DNA of 64,000 bases from the NCBI RefSeq assembly GCF_030409235.1, contig NZ_JAUFPO010000009.1, forward strand, positions 434,001-498,000, written 5' to 3'. Source of the DNA: Halomonas almeriensis (lineage in GTDB: Bacteria; Pseudomonadota; Gammaproteobacteria; Pseudomonadales; Halomonadaceae). The notes under the pieces are model-generated. The model was not told where the DNA came from, ran no database searches, and saw only the letters and a list, made by a program, of their open reading frames with translations. Position 1 is the first letter of the stretch. Every line of letters begins with the position of its first letter. Below, in pieces: positions 9,151 through 17,642 of the stretch. The position numbers and the translations under genes are program-made.

Positions 9151-9169
9151 GGCGCCGCTGCGCGGCGCC
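9151..9169 (+). terminator. GC-rich hairpin after lgt
   Basis: GGCGCCGC and GCGGCGCC form an 8-bp stem with a TGC loop just after the lgt stop. There is no clear U-run, so terminator function is uncertain. Confidence 0.4.
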
Positions 9170-9213
9170 TTGAAGAGGTAAGAGCGTCGCTTCGCTCCTG
9201 GAGGAGGGAAGAA
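9170..9213 (-). repeat. heptamer repeat element, copy 3 (lgt-thyA gap)
   Basis: TTGAAGAGGTAAGAG, then a diverged inverted core (GCGTCGCTTCGCTCC, 9184-9198) and GGAGGAGGGAAGAA. It has the same layout as copies 2 and 6. A pyrimidine stretch at about 9233-9254 follows, as in copy 2. Confidence 0.65.
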
Positions 9214-9271
9214 TATAGCGCGGCTCGTGTTTTTCTTCCCTCTATCCTTCTTCCGACTTGGAGCTGATGGC

Positions 9272-9300
9272 TTACGGCAGCTGTAGCCTCTGTGTAGAAT
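9272..9300 (+). promoter_or_regulatory. candidate promoter of thyA-folA
   Basis: TTACGG (9272-9277), 17 bp spacer, TAGAAT (9295-9300), about 30 bp before the thyA start. Confidence 0.4.
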
Positions 9301-9331
9301 AACCACTCAATTTCCCAGCTGTGATTTTGCC

Positions 9332-10153
9332 GTGAAAGCCGAGACTCTACCTCCCCTGGAACAGCCTTATCTCGATCTGATGCGAGCGGTGCTGGAGCAT
9401 GGTGTCGAGCGCGGTGATCGCACCGGCGTGGGCACGCGTTCGCTGTTCGGTCATCAGATGCGCTTCGACCTCTCCCGCGGATTCCCGCTCATCACCACCA
9501 AGAAGCTGCATCTGCGCTCGATCATTCACGAACTGCTGTGGTTTCTGGCCGGTGATACCAATATCGCCTATCTCAAGGAAAACGGCGTGCGGATCTGGGA
9601 CGAGTGGGCCGATGCGAACGGCGATCTGGGGCCGGTCTATGGCTATCAGTGGCGCAGCTGGCCGGATCCGCGTGGCGGTCATGTCGACCAGATCGTCGGG
9701 CTTCTGGAGCAGTTGAAGCACAATCCGCATTCGCGGCGCTTGATTGTCTCGGCCTGGAACCCGGCGCTGGTCGATGACATGGCCCTGCCGCCGTGTCACT
9801 GTCTTTTCCAGTTCTATGTGGCCGAGGGGCGTCTGTCCTGCCAGCTCTATCAGCGCAGTGCCGACATCTTCCTCGGCGTGCCCTTCAATATCGCCAGCTA
9901 TGCCCTGCTGACCCGTATGATTGCCCAGGTGGCCGGGCTCGAGCCGGGGGATTTCGTGCACACCCTGGGCGATGCGCACCTCTATCTCAATCACCTCGAG
10001 CAGGCCGAGCTGCAGTTGAGCCGCCAGCCGACCGAGGCGCCGCGACTGGTGCTCGAGCCCGGGGTGGATGACCTCTTTGCGTTTCGTTTCGAGCATATCG
10101 CCATCGAGGGCTATGAGCCTCATCCGCACATCAAGGCAGAGGTCGCCGTATGA
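9332..10153 (+). CDS. thyA: thymidylate synthase
   Basis: Converts dUMP to dTMP with methylene-tetrahydrofolate. The catalytic cysteine C155 lies in [12 protein letters not shown], followed by [21 protein letters not shown], the best-conserved block (dUMP and folate binding). DRTGVGT and HQMRFDLS near the N-terminus also match. 273 residues against 264 in E. coli; the extra residues are at the N-terminus. The GTG at 9332 is the only upstream start that keeps the YLDLM helix, but no good RBS precedes it. The stop overlaps folA (ATGA). thyA-folA coupling matches function, since ThyA produces the dihydrofolate that FolA reduces. Confidence 0.96.
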   Translation: MKAETLPPLEQPYLDLMRAVLEHGVERGDRTGVGTRSLFGHQMRFDLSRGFPLITTKKLHLRSIIHELLWFLAGDTNIAYLKENGVRIWDEWADANGDLGPVYGYQWRSWPDPRGGHVDQIVGLLEQLKHNPHSRRLIVSAWNPALVDDMALPPCHCLFQFYVAEGRLSCQLYQRSADIFLGVPFNIASYALLTRMIAQVAGLEPGDFVHTLGDAHLYLNHLEQAELQLSRQPTEAPRLVLEPGVDDLFAFRFEHIAIEGYEPHPHIKAEVAV

Positions 10154-10689
10154 CAGACAGCACTCTGGTTCCCGTCGCCATGATTGCGGCCATGTCGAGC
10201 AATGGCGTGATTGGTGTCGACAATCAGCTTCCCTGGTATCTGCCGGAGGATCTCAGGTTCTTCAAGTTCATGACCCAGGCCAAGCCGCTGGTGATGGGGC
10301 GCAAGACTCATGAATCGATCGGCAGGCCGCTGCCCGGCCGCCTGAACATCGTGGTCACCCGTGATACCGACTTCCGTTCCGAAGGTGTCAGGGTATGTCA
10401 TGACCTGGCCACAGCCCTGATCCTGGCCGACCAGCAGGCGACCATCGACGGTGTCGACGAGATCATGGTGATGGGCGGTGCCCAGATCTACACCCAGGCG
10501 CTGCCTCTTGCTAGTCGCCTCTACCTGACCGAGGTGGCGGTCGATCTCGAGGGAGATGCCTACTTCCCGGCCATGGATATGGCGCACTGGCAGGAAATCC
10601 AGCGTGTGGCCGGCAGCCCCGGGGAAGGGCAGCCGGCCTACGATTTTGTGTCGTATCAGCGTCGGGGTTTGCCAGAGACCGATGCCTGA
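10150..10689 (+). CDS. folA: dihydrofolate reductase
   Basis: NADPH-dependent reduction of dihydrofolate to tetrahydrofolate; target of trimethoprim. 179 residues. [19 protein letters not shown] is the N-terminal substrate pocket, LPEDLRFFK carries the active-site acid region, and [16 protein letters not shown] binds [13 protein letters not shown] is the second glycine motif. It is slightly longer than E. coli FolA (159), with an insertion in the middle ([21 protein letters not shown]). Translationally coupled to thyA by a 4-nt overlap. Confidence 0.96.
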   Translation: MTDSTLVPVAMIAAMSSNGVIGVDNQLPWYLPEDLRFFKFMTQAKPLVMGRKTHESIGRPLPGRLNIVVTRDTDFRSEGVRVCHDLATALILADQQATIDGVDEIMVMGGAQIYTQALPLASRLYLTEVAVDLEGDAYFPAMDMAHWQEIQRVAGSPGEGQPAYDFVSYQRRGLPETDA

Positions 10690-10767
10690 CACAGACTGTG
10701 AGGGTAGCACCGGGGCGCCGGAATCGCTCACGGTGTGTTCAGGAAGGCGCACTTGGAGGATCAGGAA

Positions 10768-11913
10768 TTGATCGAGGAAAGCTCAACGCGCTTGATCGTG
10801 GCGCTGGAGGACCGTGCCGAGGCGCTACTGGCGGCCTGGGACGAGTCACGCGCCCGGCGTGAGTCGCTGTCCGCGCGACTCGATGACCTGGCGCAGCACT
10901 GTCAGGCACTGGAGGCGCGCAATGCCGAGCTGACAGCCGAGGCCAGGGAACGGGCCGACGAGCGCGATTCGCTGGCACAGCAATTGAGTGAATTGCAGCA
11001 CCGCCTGGCCGATGCCGAAGCCTCTGGCATGGAACTGCTCGAGGAAAATCGCGAGCTGGATGAGCAGAATCGCGAAATCGAGGCCCATAATCGCCAGTTG
11101 CGCGAGGCCAGGGAAACTTCCGGTGATCGCGAAGCGGGTCTCGTTTTTCAACGGCGTGGTCGGCGAGCCCAGGGGTTCTCCGCGCTGATGGGCCAGCGCC
11201 CGGCGAGTCAACGACAGTCTCAGGATGCCCCGACGGACCTCGACGAGCCTGAGGTGATCCCGGGCGAGCGTCAAGCGCCCGCCGGCCAGGGTGAGGAGGC
11301 CTCGGCCCATTCGCAGGCGAGTGTGCCTCCTATCGACGAGGCCCCTTCGCCGCAGGCACTGCTGGAACAGTGGTATCAGCGTTATCCCAAGGCGTTTTTC
11401 AAGGGCCATACGCGCCCCTTGCAGGTCGGCATTCATGAATCCTTGACCGCCCTGGAACCATGGCCGGAGAAGCTGGTGCGCCGGGCCCTGGCCTGTTACG
11501 TCAATCTACCGCGTTATCTTAAATCGGTTCGCGAGGGGGCCGAGCGCATTGACCTGGAGGGGGCGGTATCGGGCCATGTGGACGCTGGCGCCGCCGAGCA
11601 TGCTAGAAAGAAGGTGGATCGCCTGCAGTCTGCCCGGCGCTCCGCCAGCAAGGCCTCCGGTCATAATGGGGCGAAGCGTACCGGCCGGCGGGGCAAGGGC
11701 AAGCCAGCGGATGGCGAGCCTGGTGAGGCGCCGTCGCAGCGGCCTGCCAGTGTGGGGCCGACGTCAGCCGATGCGGACCGATCGGCCGTGCCAGCGTCCG
11801 GTGCCGCCCCGTCGGCGGCACCGGGCAACTCGGCCGATCAGAGCCAGGAGCCGCAGGATCGGCGCATGCAGCGCAAGCTGAGTGAGCTCATGGCACGCCA
11901 TAACCCGGACTGA
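10768..11913 (+). CDS. ProQ/FinO-domain RNA-binding protein with N-terminal coiled coil
   Basis: 381 residues from a TTG at 10768. I prefer this start because GGAGGA lies 7 nt upstream; an in-frame GTG at 10735 lacks an RBS. Residues about 1-125 form a Glu/Arg-rich coiled coil and about 130-190 a low-complexity linker. A ProQ/FinO fold follows (about 195-285: LLEQWYQRYPKAFF, RPLQVGIHESL, RRALACYVNLPRYLKSV, ERIDLEG). The C-terminal tail is basic then Ala/Pro/Ser-rich. ProQ-family proteins are sRNA/mRNA chaperones that bind 3' stem-loops. The long coiled coil is unlike E. coli ProQ (232 residues, N-terminal domain) and suggests oligomerisation. Role and partners are inferred. Confidence 0.85.
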   Translation: MIEESSTRLIVALEDRAEALLAAWDESRARRESLSARLDDLAQHCQALEARNAELTAEARERADERDSLAQQLSELQHRLADAEASGMELLEENRELDEQNREIEAHNRQLREARETSGDREAGLVFQRRGRRAQGFSALMGQRPASQRQSQDAPTDLDEPEVIPGERQAPAGQGEEASAHSQASVPPIDEAPSPQALLEQWYQRYPKAFFKGHTRPLQVGIHESLTALEPWPEKLVRRALACYVNLPRYLKSVREGAERIDLEGAVSGHVDAGAAEHARKKVDRLQSARRSASKASGHNGAKRTGRRGKGKPADGEPGEAPSQRPASVGPTSADADRSAVPASGAAPSAAPGNSADQSQEPQDRRMQRKLSELMARHNPD

Positions 11914-11917
11914 GCAT

Positions 11918-11953
11918 CACGACGCTTTCCCGGCGTTGTGACTTGAAAGCGTC
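11918..11953 (+). terminator. overlapping hairpins after the ProQ-domain gene
   Basis: GACGCTTTC (11921-11929) pairs with GAAAGCGTC (11945-11953). An alternative stem pairs CACGACGC (11918-11925) with GCGTTGTG (11933-11940), with one mismatch. The two share bases and exclude each other. No U-run follows. Confidence 0.45.
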
Positions 11954-12093
11954 ATGTCGGGCGTGCATGATGCTGTTCGAGCCATGTGGTGTGATGCCTG
12001 CCTGGCTTAAATGGATGCGCGCCGGGATGGCGCCGGGGGAGCTTCATGGTGGCGAACTTTTTCTGCGCAGAGATAGAAAACAGTGTTTTTTTC

Positions 12094-12151
12094 TTGTTGC
12101 GCTCGCGCCGATCCCGGTATAAAGTTGTTCCTGCGAGCATTGGATTATAAT
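12094..12151 (+). promoter_or_regulatory. tandem candidate promoters of the porin gene
   Basis: First: TTGTTG (12094-12099), 18 bp, TATAAA (12118-12123). Second: TTGTTC (12125-12130), 15 bp, perfect TATAAT (12146-12151). They lie in the 374 bp gap 11914-12287. The rest of that gap holds the upstream hairpins, a T-run (12086-12093) and a roughly 130-nt 5' UTR with an ACCGGC/GCCGGC inverted repeat. The long leader leaves room for sRNA control, as in other porins. Confidence 0.6.
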
Positions 12152-12287
12152 AAGGCTTGGCCGTGGTCTGGCTCGCATGCTGCACTCCGAAAGAATCTTG
12201 CAGCAACGAGAACCGGCACCTGACAGGCAAGCCGGCTGCACAAGCAGCATCGATCGAAACAGCAAGCTAGTCATAAGGAATATTGCA

Positions 12288-13355
12288 ATGAAAAAGACAC
12301 TGTTAGCGACTGCCATCGCCGGTGCCATGGTTGCCTCCGGCGCCCAGGCCGCCACCGTCTACAACCAGGACGGCACCAAGCTCGACATCTACGGCAACAT
12401 TCAGATTGCCGTTTATAGCATCAAGGGCGGCAACGGCGAGTATGATACTCAGCTCACTGACAACGGCACCACCTTCGGCTTCGCCGCCGAGCATGTCATT
12501 TATGATGGCCTGACCGGCTACATGAAGCTCGAGCTTGACGACATCAAAGCCGACGAAATGAAGACCGACATCGATAACGATGACTCCGGTGACCAGGCTT
12601 ATGTCGGCCTGAAGGGCAACTTCGGTGACGTCAAGCTGGGTTCCTACGACACCCTGATGGATGACTGGATCCAGGATCCCGTCACCAACAACGAAGGCTT
12701 CGATGTCAGCGACTCCAACCAGTACACTGACAGCGCTCAGGAAACTGACCAGCTGACCTATGTTTCGCCGTCCTTCAATGGCCTGGAGATGGCCATCGGC
12801 ACCCAGTTCAAGGGCGACGCCGAAGCGGAAAACGTTGCCAATGAGAACAACGCCTCCATCTTTGGTGGTGCCAAGTACACAGCCGGCAACTTCTCCGTGG
12901 CCGCTGTCTACGACAACCTCGACAACTACGAAGTCAAGGGTGCCGGTTTTGCAGCAGATCAGGAGTGGGGCGACCGTTACGGCATCACCGGTCAGTACAC
13001 CATGGATAGCCTGCGCGTCGCGCTGAAGCTCGAGCGCTTCGACTCGGCCATCGATGATGTCGACTCCACCAACTATTATGGCCTGGGTGCTCGCTATGGC
13101 TATGGCCAGGGCGACGTCTACGCTGCCTACCAGTACATCGACGTGGGCGGTCTGGACTTCACCGACACAGCCGACAACGCGCTGACCAGCGGTGACTTCC
13201 CGAACGAGGACGACAATGAGTCCTACAACGAGATCATCGTGGGTGCTAACTACAGCATCTCCGACTCCATGTACACCTGGGCCGAGGCGGCTTTCCGTGA
13301 CCAGGAAAACGACGCAGGTGACGGCGTTGGTGTGGGCGTGACCTACATGTTCTAA
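12288..13355 (+). CDS. gram-negative general porin
   Basis: Outer-membrane trimeric beta-barrel for passive entry of small solutes. 355 residues. The signal peptide is 1-21 (KK, hydrophobic core, cleavage after GAQA). The mature part opens with YNQDGTKLDIYGNIQ, a typical first porin strand, and the C-terminus ends VTYMF with the terminal phenylalanine needed for BAM recognition. The protein is strikingly acidic (DDIKADEMKTDIDNDDSG and similar loops), as expected for a surface protein in salty medium. AAGGAA precedes the ATG. Base and codon use look highly expressed (few rare codons). Specificity cannot be deduced. Confidence 0.93.
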   Translation: MKKTLLATAIAGAMVASGAQAATVYNQDGTKLDIYGNIQIAVYSIKGGNGEYDTQLTDNGTTFGFAAEHVIYDGLTGYMKLELDDIKADEMKTDIDNDDSGDQAYVGLKGNFGDVKLGSYDTLMDDWIQDPVTNNEGFDVSDSNQYTDSAQETDQLTYVSPSFNGLEMAIGTQFKGDAEAENVANENNASIFGGAKYTAGNFSVAAVYDNLDNYEVKGAGFAADQEWGDRYGITGQYTMDSLRVALKLERFDSAIDDVDSTNYYGLGARYGYGQGDVYAAYQYIDVGGLDFTDTADNALTSGDFPNEDDNESYNEIIVGANYSISDSMYTWAEAAFRDQENDAGDGVGVGVTYMF

Positions 13356-13396
13356 ACCCCTCTTGCAGGGAGACCTGCCCGAAGGGTTGAACAACG

Positions 13397-13425
13397 AAAG
13401 CCGATCCCCCGGGGTCGGCTTTTTT
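13397..13425 (+). terminator. intrinsic terminator of the porin gene
   Basis: AAAGCCGA (13397-13404) pairs with TCGGCTTT (13415-13422), continued by an inner CCCC/GGGG pairing and followed by a T6 run. Confidence 0.9.
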
Positions 13426-13456
13426 CATTGGGCGAGAATGAGGCAAGCGAGGTTCC

Positions 13457-14494
13457 ATGAAACAGCCGATCCTAACCGCGGGTTTGCTTACCCTGGGGCT
13501 GAGCCTGGTGGCGGCACCGACCTGGGCCAGCGAGATGCAGGACCGTTTCCGGGAAGAAGGCAAGCAGATGGACTTGACCGGCTACCTGCAGCCTGAGACC
13601 GATGCCTATAGCCGCAGCTTCCTGTTTGGTAGCGTCAACGAACATGACTTTACCGTCGATGAGGCGGGCACCTATGCCTTCACCAGCGATGTGACCGCCG
13701 GCTATGCCGACGACTACCGCATTGCCGCCGTGCTGCTGAATGAGCAGGGTCAGGAGGTCACCCGCTCCGAGGCCCTGGGCCAGAATGGTGGCCTGGATAT
13801 GCGCACCGAACTCGAGCCTGGGGACTATACACTTCGGGTTGAGGCCCAGCGCTTCGGTACTCGGGGCAAGGCCGGGGATGCCTATTCCATCGATGTCGCG
13901 GGTCTCAATGAACGCGGTGAGCGTGTCGAGGATGCCGTCGACGACGGTGGTGATATCCAGTTCATCGGCGAGAATCGCTCCGGGGGCAAGTCCGTCTTCG
14001 TGCGCGACGATGATGCCGTGGCAACGGTGCGCAGCGGGGATAGCGCGTCCGCCGGCACGGCGTCGAACGCCGGGGCCGCAGCGAGCGGCGCGGCGGCATC
14101 GACGGCGTCCGGCGGAGCGCAGGATGCATCCGCTGATGAGCGACAGCAGGCCGCCGGGCAGGAAAGCTTCGAGACCATCGTCACCGACGTCAAGATCCGT
14201 GCCAGCGGCAAGGCGCTGACCTTCGACGTGGCCGAAGCCGGCACTATTTCCATCGAGACATCCACCTATCCGCCGGGTGACGAAGACACCTATCGCATCA
14301 CCCTGGAAGTGTTAGACGAGTCCGGCTCGGTGGTGGCCGAGGGGGCCGGTCAAGGCTTCGATGGCGATGTCGACATGGAAACCGTGCTGCAGCCGGGGCG
14401 CTACACCATCAATGTGCAGGGCCAGAAGTTCGGCTCGGCCCACACGGGTCCCAACAACTATGAGCTCAGGGTCGAGCAGTTGGATCGGCGCTGA
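13457..14494 (+). CDS. periplasmic protein with two PPC-like beta domains, function unknown
   Basis: 345 residues. The signal peptide is about 1-24 (APTWA, then SEMQ). Two similar domains (about 72-153 and 264-343) each read roughly GT-aromatic-strand, DDYRI or DTYRI, a long Asp/Gly loop, M(R/E)T-L-PG-Y-T, and a closing strand (EAQRFGT / QGQKFGS). That pattern is like bacterial pre-peptidase C-terminal (PPC) beta-sandwich domains. An Ala/Ser/Gly-rich linker (about 193-235) joins them. No catalytic motif is visible. It sits alone behind the porin terminator, and a large palindrome follows it. Secretion is a firm reading; the function is unknown. Confidence 0.75.
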   Translation: MKQPILTAGLLTLGLSLVAAPTWASEMQDRFREEGKQMDLTGYLQPETDAYSRSFLFGSVNEHDFTVDEAGTYAFTSDVTAGYADDYRIAAVLLNEQGQEVTRSEALGQNGGLDMRTELEPGDYTLRVEAQRFGTRGKAGDAYSIDVAGLNERGERVEDAVDDGGDIQFIGENRSGGKSVFVRDDDAVATVRSGDSASAGTASNAGAAASGAAASTASGGAQDASADERQQAAGQESFETIVTDVKIRASGKALTFDVAEAGTISIETSTYPPGDEDTYRITLEVLDESGSVVAEGAGQGFDGDVDMETVLQPGRYTINVQGQKFGSAHTGPNNYELRVEQLDRR

Positions 14495-14510
14495 GGGTGT
14501 GTCCGGATGA

Positions 14511-14551
14511 GCCGATGAACACGTGACAGCTGTATTGTCACGTGTTCGGCT
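14511..14551. terminator. long perfect hairpin after the PPC-like gene
   Basis: GAACACGTGACA (14517-14528) and TGTCACGTGTTC (14536-14547) form a 12-bp perfect stem with a 7-nt loop. AGCC/GGCT extends it beyond a bulge. No U-run follows, so it may be a processing or RNA-stability hairpin, or an operator containing CACGTG, rather than a classical terminator. Confidence 0.6.
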
Positions 14552-14646
14552 AATATCTTCGTCATGATCCCCTTCGCTAACTGATGCTACATCGTGGCCG
14601 CTGAGGCGCTGCGAGATCCGCCAGTGCCGGCGCGCGAGGAGCTCAA

Positions 14647-16623
14647 GTGTCAGCACCCTTCACCCGCTATCTGCATGGTGCCCTGTCCCTCAAGGGGCGT
14701 TTGCTGCTCGGGCTGTTCGTGACCTGGGCGGTCGTGCTGGCGTTGTTGCTGGGCTTCGGCTGGCGCTCGGCCGAGACGCTGGCGGGTGACTCGAGTCGCA
14801 CGCATCTGCGTTATGAAGCGCGCTTGATTGCCGACGAGCTCACTCAGCAGGTGGACTCGCGGTTATCGGCACTGCAGCGCCTGGCGGGTCGAGTGCCGCT
14901 GCGCGCATCGTCCAGCGAGGCTCGCAACGTCCTGCGCGACAGTGATGCGCTGCTCGAGTGGTTCGAGGGCCTGTTTGTCGTGGGCGCCGAAGGGCGGGTC
15001 ATGGCGGACTGGCCCAATGTGGAAGGGCGCGTCGGCCTGAACATTGCCGATCGTGAGTACTTCCAGGAAGTCGCGGCATTCCACGAGCCCTATGTCAGTG
15101 AGCCGTTTCGGGGTCGCGCCAGTCATCAGTCGCTGGTCGTCTTCGTCGTGCCGCGTCTGGACGTGGCGGGCAACTTCCAGGGCATGGTCGGCGGCATCGT
15201 CAACATCCGCAATGGGGATCTCTTCAATCGTCTGTCGCGCATTCGCCTGGGCCTCGAGGGCTTTGCCAGCGTTATGACGGCCTCGGGCCAGGTGCTCTAC
15301 CACCCGGATCGATCGCGAATCCTCGCCGAGGTGCCCGATGCCGGGGCCAATCCCTGGGCCAATCTATCCCTGTTTGGTTGGGAAGGGGAGGTGCTCGGTG
15401 AGCTGTCCAGCGGTGATCTGGGCTATCAGGCCTACCGCCAGATATGGCCGGCCGACTGGATCGTCAGCGTGGTCCTGCCCCGAGATCAGGTATTGTCTCC
15501 GCTGATGGAGAGCGTCGGCCGGCTAGGCTGGTGGGCTTTACTGGTGGCGGGCCTTATGATGCCGATCATGGGCTGGTTTGTGTGGCTTTCCCTACGGCCC
15601 CTCTATCGGCTGGAAAGGCAGATAGAAGAGGTCGGGGCCGGAAAGCGCAACCAGGTGGCCCTGGCCACGCGCATGCAGGAGCTGCAGCGTGTTGCCTTTA
15701 CCTTCAATCGCGTCGAGGTCGAGCGTGGGCATGCCCTGGCGCGCTCACGCGAACGTCAGGCGTTTCTCGATGCCATCCTTTCGTCTTCTCCGGTCGGGAT
15801 TTTCGTGACTGAGCCCGGTGGTGCCATTTCCTATGTCAACCCGGCGCTGGTGGAGCTGACCGGTTACCAGGAGATCGCGACCAACCCCTTGGCCTGGCTG
15901 AATCGTGTACACGCGGATGACCGTCAGGCCATGCAGGAGCTGTGGCGGCATAGCCTGCAGAGCGGCGAGGACTTCCTGCAGCAGTATCGCTACTGGCACC
16001 GTAAGGGAGAGGTACTGTGGCTCGAAGTGCATGCCAGGCGAGTATCGTCCGAGGACGGCCACCTCGGCTTCGTCGGTACGGTCAAAGACATTACCCAACG
16101 TCGCGAGGAAGAGGCCCTGCGACAGTGGGAGGCGGAACATGACCCGCTGACCGGGCTACTCAATCGCCGTGGTCTGGAACGCCGTCTTGAGGAAGCCCTG
16201 GCCGATTGGCGCAAGATGGGTATTCCCTCGGTCCTGCTGGTCTTCGACATGGATCACTTCAAGCCGATCAATGATTTAGGTGGCCATGCCCTGGGTGATG
16301 AAATGCTCTGCCGGGTCGCCCGCGAGCTGACGCAGACCATTCGCCGCAGTGATCACGCCGCGCGTCAGGGTGGTGATGAGTTTGCCGTGCTGCTGCCGAG
16401 CTGTTCCCCCGAGCAGGCCAGGCGCATCGCCGAGTCCTTGCTTGAATCTACCCGGTTGTTGAGGGTGCATCACGAGGGCCAGGCCTACAGCGTGACTATG
16501 AGTGTCGGTGCCACCAGTTTTCAGAATACGGATCAGCGCATCAGTCAGATCATTCAGCGGGCCGATGAGGCATGCTATGAAGCCAAGCGAGCGGGGCGGG
16601 ATGGGGTCGCCATCCGAGGGTGA
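14647..16623 (+). CDS. diguanylate cyclase with dCache, PAS and GGDEF domains
   Basis: Makes cyclic di-GMP from two GTP. 658 residues. TM1 is about 20-42, a periplasmic dCache-type sensor about 45-290 (GLFVVGAEGRVMADWP, NIADREYFQEV, VGGIVNIRNGDLF are typical), and TM2 about 295-320. A short linker, a PAS/PAC domain (about 370-492, AILSSSPVGIFVTEPGGAIS and GFVGTVKDITQRREEE) and the cyclase domain follow. GGDEF is intact at 575-579 and the product-inhibition site R566xxD569 lies 5 residues before it. HDPLTGLLNRRGLE starts the domain. The start is GTG at 14647 with GAGGAG upstream. No EAL domain. The ligand of the dCache sensor is unknown. Confidence 0.94.
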   Translation: MSAPFTRYLHGALSLKGRLLLGLFVTWAVVLALLLGFGWRSAETLAGDSSRTHLRYEARLIADELTQQVDSRLSALQRLAGRVPLRASSSEARNVLRDSDALLEWFEGLFVVGAEGRVMADWPNVEGRVGLNIADREYFQEVAAFHEPYVSEPFRGRASHQSLVVFVVPRLDVAGNFQGMVGGIVNIRNGDLFNRLSRIRLGLEGFASVMTASGQVLYHPDRSRILAEVPDAGANPWANLSLFGWEGEVLGELSSGDLGYQAYRQIWPADWIVSVVLPRDQVLSPLMESVGRLGWWALLVAGLMMPIMGWFVWLSLRPLYRLERQIEEVGAGKRNQVALATRMQELQRVAFTFNRVEVERGHALARSRERQAFLDAILSSSPVGIFVTEPGGAISYVNPALVELTGYQEIATNPLAWLNRVHADDRQAMQELWRHSLQSGEDFLQQYRYWHRKGEVLWLEVHARRVSSEDGHLGFVGTVKDITQRREEEALRQWEAEHDPLTGLLNRRGLERRLEEALADWRKMGIPSVLLVFDMDHFKPINDLGGHALGDEMLCRVARELTQTIRRSDHAARQGGDEFAVLLPSCSPEQARRIAESLLESTRLLRVHHEGQAYSVTMSVGATSFQNTDQRISQIIQRADEACYEAKRAGRDGVAIRG

Positions 16624-16629
16624 GGTAGA

Positions 16630-16706
16630 TGGCGCCCTCTACTGGATTCGAACCAGTGACCTGCCGCTTAGGAGGCGGCTGCTCTATCCTGCTGAGCTAA
16701 GAGGGC
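16630..16706 (-). tRNA. tRNA-Arg (anticodon CCT)
   Basis: 77 nt on the minus strand with encoded CCA. Acceptor GCCCTCT pairs with AGAGGGC, the D arm has GCTC/GAGC, and the anticodon arm GCCGC-CTCCTAA-GCGGC gives anticodon CCT, reading AGG. The T arm is ACTGG-TTCGAAT-CCAGT and the discriminator base is G. It lies tail-to-tail with the cyclase gene. Confidence 0.95.
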
Positions 16707-16743
16707 GCTGACGGTGAACGTCCATGGCGTTCGGTCGTGGCGT

Positions 16744-16772
16744 AGTATAAGCGGCTGACCCGTCGAGATAAA
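16744..16772 (-). promoter_or_regulatory. candidate promoter of tRNA-Arg
   Basis: On the minus strand TTTATC and TATACT are 17 bp apart, about 38 bp before the tRNA, with a GC-rich discriminator after the -10 as expected for stable-RNA promoters. Confidence 0.45.
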
Positions 16773-16844
16773 GTCGCCAGGCAATGAGATGCCCGTCGAT
16801 TCCGGGTAGAATGTCGGCATTCCGGCCGGCCCCCCTGACTCTCC

Positions 16845-17642
16845 ATGACGACGTTTTCTGCCCACGGTGATCGCCATTTCGATGGCATGGCCGACAAGTT
16901 TGCCGACAGTCTCTATGCCAGTCGACGCGGTGCGCTGCGCCTGGCGTTGCTGGATCGACTGCTGCCCGAGATGCTGACCCTGGAGGCCCAGCCGACGCTG
17001 GATATCGGCGGTGGCCTCGGGCAGTTGTCTGCCTGGCTGGCCGCCCGGGGGCACCCGGTCACCCTGTGTGAGCCCGCCCGCGACATGCGCGATCAGGCAT
17101 TCAGGCGCCTGGCCGAGACGACGGTCGAGCTGCGGGACCTGTCCCTGCAGGAACTGCCGGCCCGCATGCCGGGTCCCTGGCCTCTGCTGACCTGCCACGC
17201 CGTGCTTGAATGGATGGCCGACCCGCGAGCTGCCCTGGCGACCCTGGCTGGCCTGCTCGCCCCGGATGGGCAGCTCTCCCTGATGGTCTTCAATCGCGAT
17301 GCCATGCGCTTTTCGAACCTGCTCAAGGGCAATCTGGAGCGTGTCATGCAGGACCGGCTGGCCGGGCTGGGCAAGGGCAAGCGACTGGCCCCCATCTCGC
17401 CGCTGACACACCAGGATATTCTGACCTGGGCGGGCGAAACGGGCCTGCGGGTAAAACACCAGGCGGGCATCCGGGTCTTCGATGACTACCTGCAGGTGGC
17501 GGTCGACACGCCGGAGATGGACGACAAGCTGCTCGAGCTGGAGTGGCGCTACTCACGTAGCGAACCCTATTGGCGGCTGGGGCGTTATTTGCTGTATACC
17601 CTGGTGCCCGCCAGCCAGGATGCCGAGGAAAACTGCCGATGA
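16845..17642 (+). CDS. cmoM: tRNA 5-carboxymethoxyuridine methyltransferase
   Basis: SAM-dependent enzyme that methylates the cmo5U34 carboxyl to mcmo5U in wobble positions. 265 residues. HFDGMADKFADSLYASRRGALR matches the CmoM N-terminus (NFDDIAEKFSRNIYGTTKG in E. coli). The SAM motif is LDIGGGLGQLS (about 53-63), then HAVLEWMADPR, SLMVFNRDA and FDDYL, as in CmoM. The stop overlaps the rsmC start (ATGA). The upstream pathway genes cmoA and cmoB are 6 kb away in this window. Confidence 0.9.
   Translation: MTTFSAHGDRHFDGMADKFADSLYASRRGALRLALLDRLLPEMLTLEAQPTLDIGGGLGQLSAWLAARGHPVTLCEPARDMRDQAFRRLAETTVELRDLSLQELPARMPGPWPLLTCHAVLEWMADPRAALATLAGLLAPDGQLSLMVFNRDAMRFSNLLKGNLERVMQDRLAGLGKGKRLAPISPLTHQDILTWAGETGLRVKHQAGIRVFDDYLQVAVDTPEMDDKLLELEWRYSRSEPYWRLGRYLLYTLVPASQDAEENCR

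Noticed and set aside
16630-16706. tRNA-Arg as an integration (att) site
   Set aside because: No integrase, no repeat of the tRNA 3' end and no foreign-looking genes on either side.
16502-16711. Short frame ending in WIRTSDLPLRRRLLYPAELRGR-like sequence
   Set aside because: Classic false translation of a tRNA gene; the tRNA-Arg structure explains it.
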